A stretch of DNA of 64,000 nucleotides from JAJZGK01 sp035538795 (GTDB taxonomy: Bacteria; Pseudomonadota; Alphaproteobacteria; Rhodospirillales; Magnetospirillaceae). The stretch covers positions 1-64,000 of the forward strand of contig DATLJS010000052.1 in assembly GCA_035538795.1 (NCBI GenBank), given 5' to 3'. Numbering within the stretch: the first letter of the stretch is position 1; each line of letters opens with the position of its first letter. A program made the position numbers and the translations under genes. Below are positions 1 through 9,629 of the stretch, piece after piece. Below the pieces are notes generated by a model. It had not been told where the DNA came from. It did no database searches and was given only the letters and a program-made list of their open reading frames with translations.

Positions 1-279
1 GCTCTGCATGATCGTCGCCAGAATGTTCTTCTTGCGCACCATGCCGGCGTAAAACAGCGCCAGACCGGGAATGGTCATCAGCAGGACCAGCGCCGTCGAC
101 GTCAGCATCCACGCCGTGTCGGCCTTGTCGAGAACGGGGGCGGCTGCAGCCGGAGCGGCATCGGCGCCGGCATCGGCGGTTTGGGCCAAAGCCTGGCCAC
201 ACCACAGGGTGGCGGTCATGGCCGCGCTGGCGGCGATGCCGGAAATCTTGCCAGAAATCTGGCTGGTGAATTTCTTCAT
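1..279 (-). CDS. amtB: Ammonium transporter AmtB, N-terminal part (runs off the window)
   Basis: Inner-membrane ammonium channel. Only the first 93 residues are present; the gene continues past the left edge. A signal-peptide-like start (MKKF..., Ala-rich to about residue 32, cut near ALAQ) is followed by a D/A-rich linker. The typical Amt opening then appears: DTAWMLTSTALVLLMT and the PGLALFYAGMVRKKN segment of the first membrane helix. It lies 16 bp downstream of a PII gene, the conserved glnK-amtB arrangement in which the PII protein plugs the channel when nitrogen is plentiful. Expression is probably driven from the sigma-54 type promoter upstream of glnK. The family call is secure; the rest of the protein cannot be seen. 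Confidence 0.95.
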   Translation of the reverse strand, partial: MKKFTSQISGKISGIAASAAMTATLWCGQALAQTADAGADAAPAAAAPVLDKADTAWMLTSTALVLLMTIPGLALFYAGMVRKKNILATIMQS

Positions 280-295
280 CTGTCAGGTCTCCGGA

Positions 296-634
296 TTAGA
301 GAGCGGCTTCGTTGGCTTCGCCGGTGCGGATGCGCACCACCTGAGCCAGTTCGCTGACGAAAATCTTGCCGTCGCCGATCTTGCCGGTATTGGCCGAAGT
401 GCGGATGGCTTCCACCACGCGCTCGGCCAATTCGTCGGCAACGGCGACTTCGATCTTGATCTTGGGCAGGAAAGAAACGGCGTATTCGGCGCCGCGATAG
501 ATCTCGGTCTGCCCCTTCTGGCGGCCGAAACCCTTGACTTCGCTGACGGTGAGTCCCTGAACGCCGAGGCCCGACAGCGCGTCGCGCACTTCGTCGAGTT
601 TGAACGGCTTGATGATGGCGATGATATATTTCAT
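296..634 (-). CDS. glnK: PII nitrogen regulatory protein (GlnK/GlnB family)
   Basis: A 112-residue PII signal protein, the normal family length. It senses 2-oxoglutarate, ATP/ADP and, through uridylylation, glutamine. The T-loop motif YRGAEY is intact with Tyr51, the uridylylated residue, and the C-terminal region TGKIGDGKIFV matches the PII nucleotide-binding signature. The start at 634 (MKYII) is the family start; a longer open frame upstream has no family similarity. It precedes amtB by 16 bp, so I name it glnK rather than glnB. Alphaproteobacteria often carry several PII paralogues, and the exact paralogue is inferred from context. A sigma-54 type promoter lies about 85 bp upstream. Confidence 0.93.
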   Translation of the reverse strand: MKYIIAIIKPFKLDEVRDALSGLGVQGLTVSEVKGFGRQKGQTEIYRGAEYAVSFLPKIKIEVAVADELAERVVEAIRTSANTGKIGDGKIFVSELAQVVRIRTGEANEAAL

Positions 635-716
635 CGAATCCCCCGAAAGGTCTGTTTGACTGTCATCATGACGGCCTGCGGGGGATGGTTCGGTCTCCCG
701 AGGCGCGTCTCTCATG

Positions 717-733
717 ATCAAGATTCGTGCCAG
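717..733 (-). promoter_or_regulatory. Candidate sigma-54 (-24/-12) promoter of glnK-amtB
   Basis: Read on the minus strand the site is CTGGCACGAATCTTGAT. It matches the RpoN consensus YTGGCACGN4TTGCW at every fixed position except the C of the -12 GC. It points at glnK, with the predicted transcript start near 704, about 70 bp before the start codon. Nitrogen-limitation control of glnK-amtB by NtrC and sigma-54 is well established in Proteobacteria. I did not find a clear paired NtrC site upstream. Confidence 0.6.
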
Positions 734-856
734 ATCGTTAGTGCGTTGATTCGACGCGAAAAGTCTCTTGCCGCAAAGCTGTGCATCTCGGCGCGTGATC
801 AAATTGTGGGCAGAAAATTGTCCCTGTTGCCTTATCCTTTCGCTTTACAGGGGGAT

Positions 857-1843
<987 letters not shown>

Positions 1844-1906
1844 GGATATCTCCGGAACAAGAGGAATTGCCGAAGGCTACGCCCGGCCAGTATCATCCAT
1901 CAAATT

Positions 1907-1919
1907 CATAAAAATTATG
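1907..1919. promoter_or_regulatory. Candidate LysR operator between the reductase and its regulator
   Basis: The 96-bp divergent intergenic region is AT-rich compared with its surroundings. It contains the inverted repeat CATAA-AAA-TTATG, the kind of short dyad LysR-type proteins use. It sits 20 bp upstream of the regulator start codon. Position and symmetry are seen; the function is inferred. Confidence 0.35.
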
Positions 1920-1939
1920 TCTTCATAAGGAATATTCAT

Positions 1940-2842
1940 ATGGCGGTGGACCTGAACCTGTTGGCGGTCTTCGACGTGCTGATGGCCGAGCGCAACGTCA
2001 CCCGCACGGCGGCGAAATTGCGCTTGACCCAGCCGGCGGTCAGTCATGCCCTCGGGCGTTTGCGGCGGCAGTTGAACGATCAGCTTCTGTCGCGTGGTCC
2101 CCGGGGCATGGAGCCGACGCCGTTCGCCCTGTCGGTTGCCGGGCGTCTGCGGCCTTTGCTTGAGGAACTGGACGGCATGATGCGGCCTGCGGGCGGGTTC
2201 GATCCTGCCACGGCGCAACGGCTGTTCACCATCGGACTGTCGGACTATGTGGCTTTCGTCCTGATGCCCGGTCTGGTCGAGCGGCTGCGTGTCGCCGCCC
2301 CCGGAGTACGGCTGATGGTGCGCAACGCCAGCCGTGCTACCGGCGTGGCCATGGTGGAAACGGGCGAAGTCGAACTGGCGGTCGGGCATTTCCCCGATCC
2401 TCCCAAGCGGCTGGCGATGACGAAGCTGTTCGACAAGGGCTTCGTCTGCGCCGCCCGCCGCGGGCATCCGGCCTTCGCCGCTCCTTTGACCGCCGAGGCC
2501 TATGCCGCTTGCGATCATCTGAACGTGTCGCTGAACGGCGAGGAAAGCGGCTATATCGACAGGGTGCTGGAGCAGGCCGGGATTCGGCGGCGGGTGGTGG
2601 TGACGGCGGGGCACTTTCTCATGACGCCTTATCTGTTGCGGCAGTCGGATCTGGTGGCCACCGAGCCGGTGCATCTGCTTGAGCCTTTGGCCGAGCAACT
2701 GGACCTGGTTCTCAGTCCGCCGCCGGTGCCATTGCCGACCTTCGACATCTCCGCCTTGTGGCGCAGGAGCAATCAGTCGGACTTTGGCCTGGAATGGCTG
2801 CGCCAACAGGTTGTCAGCATCCTCTCCAAGGGAGGAGCTTGA
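1940..2842 (+). CDS. LysR-family transcriptional regulator
   Basis: A 300-residue LysR regulator. The winged helix-turn-helix occupies residues 3-62 (DLNLLAVFDVLMAERNVTRT, then TQPAVSHALGRLRRQL). The LysR substrate-binding domain follows from about residue 90. The NodD/PnbR-like style (DLNLL opening, YVAFVLMPGL at the start of the effector domain) fits regulators of small aromatic or carbonyl compounds. The start at 1940 is chosen because the LysR fold begins there and AAGG precedes it; the frame is open much further upstream only because it crosses the antisense of the reductase gene. It probably controls the divergent aldo/keto reductase and itself. Confidence 0.9.
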   Translation: MAVDLNLLAVFDVLMAERNVTRTAAKLRLTQPAVSHALGRLRRQLNDQLLSRGPRGMEPTPFALSVAGRLRPLLEELDGMMRPAGGFDPATAQRLFTIGLSDYVAFVLMPGLVERLRVAAPGVRLMVRNASRATGVAMVETGEVELAVGHFPDPPKRLAMTKLFDKGFVCAARRGHPAFAAPLTAEAYAACDHLNVSLNGEESGYIDRVLEQAGIRRRVVVTAGHFLMTPYLLRQSDLVATEPVHLLEPLAEQLDLVLSPPPVPLPTFDISALWRRSNQSDFGLEWLRQQVVSILSKGGA

Positions 2843-3106
2843 GGCCTGGGGTTTTGCTAACCCATGGAAAAACTGCGGAAAATTCGCTGATCGCGGCGTA
2901 TATGATGTTTCCGTTATGCACGGAAAGTCTCTAGCCGGAGGGGTTTTTTTGAGGCAGAGTTTTCCCCATATAAAAAGCCGCCCTACCCACCAAGTCGGGA
3001 TATACGCAATGAAATCCGCAGGTGGGGGGAGTGGCAAGACCGTTCCGCCCAGCACGGGATAATGCGACGCACTTTCACGCGTGGCGCATAAATGGAGACG
3101 TCCGCC

Positions 3107-5173
3107 ATGAACACCTCAGTATCCAAGCTTGGCACTGCCGTTCTCGCAGTGCTCGGCGCCATCGCCCTCGGCGTGATCGCCTTGAACCGAGGCGAAACCA
3201 TCAATGCCGTCTGGCTGGTGATCGCTTCTGTCTGTACATACCTGATCGCTTATCGCATCTATGGCATCTTCATCGCCAAGCATGTGATCTCGGTCGACGG
3301 CAGCCGGCAGACCCCCGCGGTCCGCTACAATGACGGTCTGGACTACGTTCCGACCAACAAATACGTTCTGTTCGGCCACCACTTCGCCGCCATCGCCGGC
3401 GCCGGCCCGCTGGTCGGTCCCGTTCTGGCGGCTCAGATGGGCTATCTGCCGGGCACTCTGTGGATTCTGCTCGGCGTCGTTTTCGCCGGCGCGGTTCAGG
3501 ACTTCCTGGTTCTGGTGATCTCGACGCGCCGCGACGGCCGTTCGCTGGGCGACATCATCCGTTCGGAAATGGGCGGCGTCGCGGGCGGTATCGCGCTGGT
3601 GGGCGTTCTGCTGATCATGATCATCATCGTCGCCATTCTGGCGCTGGTGGTGGTGAAAGCCCTGGCGGGCAGCCCGTGGGGAACGTTCACGGTGGTTTCG
3701 ACCTTGCCGACCGCCATCATCATGGGCATCTATTGCCGGTTCATCCGTCCGGGTCGCGTCGGCGAAATGTCGGTTATCGGCTTCGTGCTGCTGATCGCCG
3801 GCCTGTATTTCGGTCAGGTGGTTTCGCAAAGCCCCGACTGGGCGCCGCTGTTCACCTATGACGGCAAGACCCTGGCCATCGCCATCATGGTCTACGGCTT
3901 CGTCGCCTCGGTGCTGCCGGTGTGGTTCCTGCTCGCGCCCCGCGACTATCTGACCACGTTCCTGAAAATCGGCACCATCATCGCCCTGGCCATCGGTATC
4001 GTCTTCGTTCTGCCCGATCTGAAGATGCCTGCCGTGACGAAGTTCATCGACGGCACCGGCCCGGTTTTCTCGGGCGCCTTGTTCCCCTTCCTGTTCATCA
4101 CCATCGCCTGCGGCGCGGTGTCGGGCTTCCACTCGCTGATCAGCTCGGGGACCACCCCCAAGATGCTGGAAAACGAGACCCAGGGAACCTTCATCGGCTA
4201 CGGCGGCATGCTGATGGAAAGCTTCGTCGCCATCATGGCCATGATCGCCGCCAGCGTCATCGAGCCCGGCATCTATTTCGCCATGAACAGCCCGGCCGGT
4301 CTGATCGGCACCGACGCGGCCAACGCCGCCACGGTGATTTCGGGCTGGGGCTTCGTCATCACCCCCGACATGCTGACCCAGATGGCTCAGGACGTCGGCG
4401 AGAAGACCATCCTGTCGCGTGCCGGCGGCGCTCCGACCCTGGCCGTGGGCATGGCCCATATCTTCTCGAACTTCATCGGCGGCAAGGCGATGATGGGCTT
4501 TTGGTACCACTTCGCCATTCTGTTCGAAGCCTTGTTCATTCTGACCACCGTCGATGCCGGCACCCGCGTCGCCCGCTTCATGATTCAGGACATGGTCGGC
4601 GCCGTGGTGCCCGCTTTCAAGGAAACCAAGAACTGGGCCAACAACGTCATCGGCTCGGCCTTGTCGGTGGCGGCTTGGGGATACTTCCTCTATGCCGGGG
4701 TCACCGATCCTTTGGGCGGCATCAACACCCTGTGGCCGTTGTTCGGCATCTCGAACCAGATGCTGGCCGGCATCGCCTTGATCATGTGCACGGTGGTGCT
4801 GTTCAAGATGAAGCGCGGCAACGTCGCCTGGGTGCCGATGTTCCCCGCCGCCTGGTTGCTGATCTGTACTCTGAACGCCGGTTTCCAAAAGGTGTTCAGC
4901 GACAATCCGGCCATCGGTTTCTGGGCTCATGGCAACAAGTTCCAGGCCGCTCTTGACCAGAACCAGATTCTGGCCCCGGCCAAGAGCCTGGAGCAGATGG
5001 CTCAGGTGGTGACCAACGATCGCGTCGATGCGGTGATGGCCGCGGCCTTCGTGCTGGTGGTGCTGGCCATGCTGGTGGCCGGCGTCATCGCCGTCGTCAA
5101 GGCCCGTTCCAATCCGAACGTGTCGACCCATGAAATCGGCGGCGGAGCGCCGGGGACGGTGGGCAATGCTTGA
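3107..5173 (+). CDS. cstA: Carbon starvation protein CstA (pyruvate/peptide transporter)
   Basis: A 688-residue polytopic inner-membrane protein of the CstA family, which imports pyruvate and possibly peptides during carbon limitation. Family motifs are clear: NDGLDYVPTNKYVLFGHHFA near residue 75, AGAGPLVGPVLAAQMGYLPG, and AVSGFHSLISSGTTPKM near residue 345. There are many hydrophobic helices throughout. The start at 3107 has GGAGA 8 nt upstream; an in-frame ATG at 3092 lies inside that ribosome site. The last codons overlap a small YbdD/YjiX gene, the normal partner of cstA. A hairpin after the partner ends the unit. Confidence 0.94.
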   Translation: MNTSVSKLGTAVLAVLGAIALGVIALNRGETINAVWLVIASVCTYLIAYRIYGIFIAKHVISVDGSRQTPAVRYNDGLDYVPTNKYVLFGHHFAAIAGAGPLVGPVLAAQMGYLPGTLWILLGVVFAGAVQDFLVLVISTRRDGRSLGDIIRSEMGGVAGGIALVGVLLIMIIIVAILALVVVKALAGSPWGTFTVVSTLPTAIIMGIYCRFIRPGRVGEMSVIGFVLLIAGLYFGQVVSQSPDWAPLFTYDGKTLAIAIMVYGFVASVLPVWFLLAPRDYLTTFLKIGTIIALAIGIVFVLPDLKMPAVTKFIDGTGPVFSGALFPFLFITIACGAVSGFHSLISSGTTPKMLENETQGTFIGYGGMLMESFVAIMAMIAASVIEPGIYFAMNSPAGLIGTDAANAATVISGWGFVITPDMLTQMAQDVGEKTILSRAGGAPTLAVGMAHIFSNFIGGKAMMGFWYHFAILFEALFILTTVDAGTRVARFMIQDMVGAVVPAFKETKNWANNVIGSALSVAAWGYFLYAGVTDPLGGINTLWPLFGISNQMLAGIALIMCTVVLFKMKRGNVAWVPMFPAAWLLICTLNAGFQKVFSDNPAIGFWAHGNKFQAALDQNQILAPAKSLEQMAQVVTNDRVDAVMAAAFVLVVLAMLVAGVIAVVKARSNPNVSTHEIGGGAPGTVGNA

Positions 5174-5369
5174 CGAGTTTCGCGCCTTCGTGAAAGGCGT
5201 GAAGCAGACCGGCCGATTGATGATCGGCGTGCCGGACTACGAGAACTATGTTCGGCACCGCCAGACCACCCATCCCGATCTGCCGGTCATGTCCTACGAA
5301 GAATTCTTCGTGGAACGGCAAAACAGCCGATACGGCATCGGTGACGGCAAGTTCATCCGCTGCTGCTGA
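5166..5369 (+). CDS. YbdD/YjiX family small protein, CstA partner
   Basis: A 67-residue protein of the YbdD/YjiX (DUF466) family, which almost always follows cstA-type transporter genes and is needed for their activity in E. coli. The core GVPDYENYVRHR...HPDLPVMSYEEFF and the C-terminal YGIGDGKFIRCC are diagnostic. The start at 5166 overlaps the cstA stop by 8 bp, so translation is probably coupled. It is soluble with no membrane segment. Confidence 0.9.
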   Translation: MLDEFRAFVKGVKQTGRLMIGVPDYENYVRHRQTTHPDLPVMSYEEFFVERQNSRYGIGDGKFIRCC

Positions 5370-5390
5370 TCGGCAACGGCCAACAAAAGG

Positions 5391-5420
5391 CGCCGCCCCG
5401 GGGGAAACTCCGGGGCGGCG
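5391..5420 (+). terminator. Hairpin after cstA-ybdD
   Basis: An 11-bp GC-rich stem (CGCCGCCCCGG pairing with CCGGGGCGGCG) closes an 8-nt loop 21 bp after the ybdD stop. The downstream T-tract is poor (TTGCTTT), so it may be a weak terminator or a 3'-end stabiliser. The opposing hemerythrin gene ends just beyond it. Confidence 0.6.
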
Positions 5421-5440
5421 TTGCTTTGGGGAGGAGGGAT

Positions 5441-5887
5441 TCAGACCGGGTCGGGAAACAGGAGCAAAGGCTCGGCTGGAAAAGCTTCGGTTTCGGTCAT
5501 GTCGTGGGCCAGGCTGCGCTGAATCAGATGATAGGCCAGATCGCCCGACAAGCCGGGCCAACTGCGCAGGAATAGAAAGTTTTCGCGGCTGATCAGTTGC
5601 ATCTTGTCGAGGATTTCCCGGTGCTCCCGGCGATGGGCTTCCATCCGGCTGCCGTCTCGATGGGACAGAAGCAGCTCTTCCCGCAAAAAATGCGCCTGGG
5701 TGCTGGTCAGCAGACTCTCGAAACGGGCCATGGCCTGGGGCAGATTGTGGTCGCGGCTTTCCTCGCGGAAAGCCAGCGTCAGCGCCCACAGCTTGGCATG
5801 GTCGTCGTCCAGCGCCGCATGGCCGACGGATGGCTGTTTGCCGATCGGCTCAGGACGGCTTTCGTCGGGCGGGAAAGGCCCTGGCAT
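5441..5887 (-). CDS. Hemerythrin-like protein
   Basis: A 148-residue four-helix hemerythrin, likely binding a di-iron centre and oxygen or NO. The expected ligands are visible: His30 (DDDHAKLW), His66 and Glu70 (AHFLREE), His85 and His89 (AHRREH), His128 and Asp129 (LAHDM). The start at 5887 (MPGPF) has GGAG 7 nt upstream; a longer frame to 5947 has no ribosome site. No attached signalling domain is present, so it is a stand-alone oxygen or redox binding protein. It diverges from an OmpR-type response regulator and may respond to the same signal; that link is inferred. Confidence 0.85.
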   Translation of the reverse strand: MPGPFPPDESRPEPIGKQPSVGHAALDDDHAKLWALTLAFREESRDHNLPQAMARFESLLTSTQAHFLREELLLSHRDGSRMEAHRREHREILDKMQLISRENFLFLRSWPGLSGDLAYHLIQRSLAHDMTETEAFPAEPLLLFPDPV

Positions 5888-6008
5888 GAAAAGGCTCCGA
5901 AAAGGCACATAAATACACAGATATCTTATTCTGCCACTTTGTCTCAATCTTGTCTGACTGGTCCGGTCCGGGGAATGCTAGGCTGAATGTCAGCGGAGAC
6001 GAGGGGTT

Positions 6009-6704
6009 ATGACGGCTGACGTGCGCATTTTGGTGGTTGAGGACGCTTTGCCGGTGCAGGCGTTGCTGGCGACCATCCTGCGCCAGGAAGGGTATCGGGT
6101 CGAAACGGCCTCGACCTCGGCCCAGGCGGTTTCTTTTCTCGATAAGGGCGATTTCGCATTGGTGCTGCTGGACGTCCAGCTTCCCGACGGCGACGGATTG
6201 TCGCTGGCGCGGCGGCTGCGTGAAGATGGGCGGCGGCATGGACGACGCCCCGGGGTGATCATCGTTTCGTCGTCGGGATTGCCCGAGCAGAGGGCTCAGG
6301 GGCTGGAGGTCGGGGCCGACGATTACGTCACCAAGCCGGTCTTCCCCCGCGAGCTGGTGGCGCGTGTGCGGAACCTGTTGGCCTTATGCGGGCCGGGCGT
6401 GCCCGAGACGGTGCAGGCGTTCGGCCGTTGGCGGCTTGATCGTCAGCGGCGCGAGGTTCGGGACGCCCAGGACCGCAAGCTGAATCTGACGCCCGCCGAA
6501 TATGCCTTGCTGCTGCTGTTGGCCGACCGTCCCGGACGCATCCTGTCGCGGGACAGCCTGGGCTATCTGCTGGGCAGCGATCATCCGGACATCGACCCCA
6601 GGCATATCGACACCCTGGTCAGTCGCATCCGCCGCAAGCTGGGGGCCGCCCGCGGCGAGGTCGTCGAGACCTGCCGCGGCCAGGGATACAGGTTTACGGG
6701 ATAG
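6009..6704 (+). CDS. OmpR/PhoB-family response regulator (orphan)
   Basis: A 231-residue two-domain regulator. The receiver domain covers residues 5-118, with acidic residues Glu11/Asp12, phospho-acceptor Asp55 (LVLLDVQLPDGDG) and the switch Lys in VTKPV. A winged-helix DNA-binding domain follows (residues 130-231) with NLTPAEYALLLLL and the recognition-helix region HIDTLVSRIRRKL. No histidine kinase gene is adjacent, so the partner lies elsewhere. The target genes cannot be inferred. Confidence 0.9.
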   Translation: MTADVRILVVEDALPVQALLATILRQEGYRVETASTSAQAVSFLDKGDFALVLLDVQLPDGDGLSLARRLREDGRRHGRRPGVIIVSSSGLPEQRAQGLEVGADDYVTKPVFPRELVARVRNLLALCGPGVPETVQAFGRWRLDRQRREVRDAQDRKLNLTPAEYALLLLLADRPGRILSRDSLGYLLGSDHPDIDPRHIDTLVSRIRRKLGAARGEVVETCRGQGYRFTG

Positions 6705-6737
6705 CCCGCCGGTTTTGACCCGCTTATTTCAGCCCGC

Positions 6738-7460
6738 CTATTTCAGTTCGCAGCGTTCGCTGGCGACGTCGGCATAGCCGCGGCTGACCGAGGCGGTGAC
6801 GGTGTAGTGCAGTTCCTGAGCGGGGCGCAGCATCACCGCCTGCTCGATGGGCAGCTTGCCTGAGAGTTCGGCGGCGTGGCCGGTTCCGGCCACATGCAGG
6901 CGGACCGGACGGTCGGGATCGAACCATTGTTCGCGGCCGTCGTTGGCGCCGATGCCGTCGGCGGAAACTTCGACCTGATCGTCCAGGCGGACCGAGGTGG
7001 CGGTGTTGGCGCCCTTGGTCTTGGGCGTGCGCACCAGGAAGCGCTTGACCGGCAAGGTTTCGCACTGACGGGGAACCGGCGCGGTCTTGATGATGAAGGC
7101 CAGCCTCTTGGGTTCCAGGCCTTCAGCCATGCGGGCGCGGATCAGGGCCGTCAGATCCTTGATCTCGTCCGAAGGCTTGCTTTGCTCGTAAAGTCCCCGC
7201 AGCTCGTCGCTCTGCTTGCGCAGTTCGTTCAGGGCGGCGCGGTCGCCGTCGGCCTGTTCGCGGGCCTTGGACGACTGGTCGTTGGCGGCGCTCAGCTGTT
7301 CGCGTAGCGATGCCAATTCACCCTGGGCCACGCGATAGCCGACCTCGTAGGCGTAAAACACCAGCAGGCCAAAGGCTCCGATGCCCAAGACCAGCTTGAC
7401 CAGAAACACCATAATTTGGCGGCGGCGCTCTTCATTGCGCCGGCTTCTGCGACGGCTCAT
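6738..7460 (-). CDS. Membrane-anchored coiled-coil protein of unknown function
   Basis: A 240-residue protein I do not recognise. A basic N-terminus (MSRRRSRRNEERRR) leads into one membrane helix at about residues 18-42. A predicted coiled coil follows (residues 50-95, rich in E, Q, R, A and L), then a globular C-terminal half with strand-like segments. Topology suggests the N-terminus inside and the rest in the periplasm. It has two cysteines in the C-terminal domain (one in RQCETL, one in SERCELK near the end) that could pair. It converges on the response regulator gene. The gene looks real from codon usage and consistent frame. Confidence 0.7.
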   Translation of the reverse strand: MSRRRSRRNEERRRQIMVFLVKLVLGIGAFGLLVFYAYEVGYRVAQGELASLREQLSAANDQSSKAREQADGDRAALNELRKQSDELRGLYEQSKPSDEIKDLTALIRARMAEGLEPKRLAFIIKTAPVPRQCETLPVKRFLVRTPKTKGANTATSVRLDDQVEVSADGIGANDGREQWFDPDRPVRLHVAGTGHAAELSGKLPIEQAVMLRPAQELHYTVTASVSRGYADVASERCELK

Positions 7461-7535
7461 ATCCCCTTGAACCCCGTGACAGTGAGACGTGACATGACGG
7501 GGCCGGTCGGCCCTCGTTCGGATCGGTTGGCGACT

Positions 7536-7748
7536 TTAGCGGATCGCTTCGTCCGCGACCAGCTTGTAGAGACGCGGATCGCGCAACGCCGAGATGGACA
7601 GCATCTTTGCCGCCGTGGGATCGCCCACTCGGGTTAGCCGGGCGTGGGCAATGCCCTCTCCGTCCTTGGTCAGGCCCTGAACTTCCCACACGGTGGAGGA
7701 TTCGGCCTGCTGATACCGTTGTCCCACCAGCACTTCGCGACGCGCCAT
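7536..7748 (-). CDS. Small hypothetical protein
   Basis: A 70-residue soluble protein with no identifiable motif. It begins MARREVLVGQRYQQ and includes VWEVQGLTKDGEGIAHARL, which looks like a small beta-barrel or SH3-like fold. Similar small proteins are, I believe, conserved in Rhodospirillales, but I cannot name a family. It lies 75 bp upstream of the coiled-coil membrane protein on the same strand and could share its transcript. Confidence 0.55.
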   Translation of the reverse strand: MARREVLVGQRYQQAESSTVWEVQGLTKDGEGIAHARLTRVGDPTAAKMLSISALRDPRLYKLVADEAIR

Positions 7749-7865
7749 TTGTTGCCGTAGCCCTTGTTCTAACCATGACAGGCGGGACGAGGTTGCTCCC
7801 CATCAGCCCGAGGTTGGGCTGTTTAGAGGATTTCTGCGGCAAAGGAAAGCTTTTGCAAGCGGGAC

Positions 7866-8519
7866 TTACCGACGGCGGTAGTGAATGTGTGAACCGTCGT
7901 CGGCGGCAAAAGAGACGTCGTCCAGCAGCCCTTGGGCGTCGAAACGCAGGGTGCGCTGCAATTCTCCGGTGACCTGGCACAGCTGGCCTGGTTCTTCTCC
8001 GGCATGGGGGGCGGCGGCTTCGCAGGCGGTCTCAGTCTTGTAGAGCTGGCCGTCGTTGCTGTCGAAAATTGGGCGGGGGCCGTTCACCATGCTGGCCGAC
8101 CACAGGCTGAGGGGCACGCTGTCGGCGGCGATGCGGCGGGTCTGGCCGTCTACCGTCAACGCCAGATCGCCGTTGTCTTCGGCCACGCTTAGATGGTGTT
8201 TCTCGCTGTCTTCCTCGGTGTCCGAGACCATGGAGACCAGCCGCTCGCCGCGCCAGACTTCGGTGGTGATCTGGTGAAAGTGGTAAAGGGTGATCGGGCC
8301 CAGGCTGACATCGGCGCTCACCTTGAGGCGGGCTTCCAGCTTGCCTTCCCCCAGGCGGCGGAAATCGGCGTGATAGGATCCGATGACGTCGCCCTTGCGG
8401 ACGATGGCGAAATCCAGCGATCCCCCCTCGGGCGGCGCCATCTCGGCGGCCACATTGGTTCCGCACAGCCACAACAGGCCAGCTGCGGCCAAGCCTGCGG
8501 GAAGCCGGGGCAGACGCAT
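7866..8519 (-). CDS. Secreted DUF6134-like protein
   Basis: A 217-residue exported protein. A signal peptide covers about residues 1-25 (hydrophobic LAAAGLLWLCG, cut near NVAAE). The mature part opens with DFAIVRKGDVIGSYHADFRR and contains LYHFHQITTEVWRGERLVSM. That layout of repeated beta strands plus an E-x-W-x-x-x-x-L motif resembles the DUF6134 family of periplasmic proteins of unknown role. The start at 8519 is chosen for the signal peptide; no strong ribosome site precedes it. Two cysteines near residues 173 and 187 may form a disulfide. Confidence 0.7.
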   Translation of the reverse strand: MRLPRLPAGLAAAGLLWLCGTNVAAEMAPPEGGSLDFAIVRKGDVIGSYHADFRRLGEGKLEARLKVSADVSLGPITLYHFHQITTEVWRGERLVSMVSDTEEDSEKHHLSVAEDNGDLALTVDGQTRRIAADSVPLSLWSASMVNGPRPIFDSNDGQLYKTETACEAAAPHAGEEPGQLCQVTGELQRTLRFDAQGLLDDVSFAADDGSHIHYRRR

Positions 8520-8822
8520 GGACGGGCGGACGGCGGGCAGAGGCAAGGCGGACGGCTCCGGTATTGACGCAGCCCGTACTGGGCTGCCGTGGCTGAGTGT
8601 GCCGACAGATTCCCGCCTTGCAAACAACAAGTTGAGGGGCGAGCTGCAAATTTTGTAGCTTATTGGAGACCGGCATTCAGGCGGCGGCGGCGAGGTTCCG
8701 CAGATTTCCGCAAGAGGACCGGATCTTGGAGAAAGTGGAACGGGGCTTGCAAAAGAGGCGTGATATTGCGTGCGGCGCCCTGATGCCCAGGGCTTTGCCA
8801 GCGCGCCGGGGGCGGATACCGC
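8520..8822. other. Divergent intergenic region without a gene
   Basis: This 303-bp stretch separates the secreted protein (minus strand) from the HAD phosphatase (plus strand) and should carry both promoters. The only structure I see is an imperfect palindrome at 8642-8660 (AGCTGCAAATTTTGTAGCT) in a locally AT-rich patch. No small ORF or RNA is supported. Confidence 0.5.
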
Positions 8823-9506
8823 ATGTGGCAGATTCTGTGTGATTTCGACGGCACCATCGCTGTCAAAGACGTGACCGACACGTTGCTGGAGCAATTTTCG
8901 CTCGACGGCTGGGAAGAGATCGAGGCCGAATGGCTGGAGGGGAAAATCGGTTCCCGCGACTGCATGGCCCGCCAGATCGGCTTGCTGCGCGCCTCGCGCC
9001 GCGATCTGGACGCGGCCTTGGACGCCATCGATATCGATCCCGGTTTTCCCGAATTCGTCGCTTTGTGCCGTGACGCCGGCCTGCCGCTGACCGTGGTCAG
9101 CGACGGCCTTGATTACGCCATCAAGCGGATTCTCGACCGCCACGGCCTGGGTGATCTGCCCATCGTCGCCAATCATCTGGAAATGGTCGGCGACGACGAA
9201 TACCGTCTGACCTTCCCCTATGCCAACGCCGATTGCCGCAAGGGCAGCGGCACCTGCAAATGCCGCACGGCCAAGGTGTTGTGCGGCAAGGGTGAATACA
9301 GCCTGCTGGTGGGTGACGGCACGTCCGACATGTGCGCCGCCGGGTCGGTCGATCTGGTGTTTGCCAAGCACAAGCTGCTGACCTATTGCCGCGAGAAGGG
9401 GCTGCCGGTGGTGGCCTATCGCGACTTCACCAATGCCACCGTGCAATTGGCGGCTCTGCTGGAAGAGCCGGCGGCTCAGGTGCTGGCGGTTTCCCCCGCC
9501 GAGTAA
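8823..9506 (+). CDS. HAD-IB phosphatase, MtnX-like
   Basis: A 227-residue haloacid dehalogenase phosphatase. Motif I is DFDGT with nucleophile Asp7 and acid Asp9, motif II is VVSDG, and motif III is LVGDGTSD. The cap insert after motif I (VTDTLLEQFS...) matches MtnX and phosphoserine phosphatase-type HAD-IB enzymes. MtnX acts in methionine salvage, but no other salvage genes are near, so the true substrate is open. An odd Cys-rich stretch (DCRKGSGTCKC, residues 138-148) precedes the motif III region and could bind metal. It lies 123 bp ahead of the aminotransferase gene on the same strand. Confidence 0.85.
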   Translation: MWQILCDFDGTIAVKDVTDTLLEQFSLDGWEEIEAEWLEGKIGSRDCMARQIGLLRASRRDLDAALDAIDIDPGFPEFVALCRDAGLPLTVVSDGLDYAIKRILDRHGLGDLPIVANHLEMVGDDEYRLTFPYANADCRKGSGTCKCRTAKVLCGKGEYSLLVGDGTSDMCAAGSVDLVFAKHKLLTYCREKGLPVVAYRDFTNATVQLAALLEEPAAQVLAVSPAE

Positions 9507-9629
9507 CTGCGGCAAGGCTTTGTTTTCAACGTACCCGCCGGGACCGGCCGTCATTGCGCGGCGTCCGGCGGGAGATTGACGCCGGGCTTCGTCACAGGCC
9601 CGGCGGTATCCTCTGGAGACCCTTAGTAA

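Noticed and set aside
3116..5131. 671-codon open frame antisense to cstA
   Set aside because: His/Asp/Gln-rich composition typical of reversed GC-rich membrane-protein genes; cstA on the other strand is certain.
8823..9506. Methionine salvage mtnX
   Set aside because: The HAD-IB fold fits, but no other salvage genes are nearby, so I did not assign the symbol.
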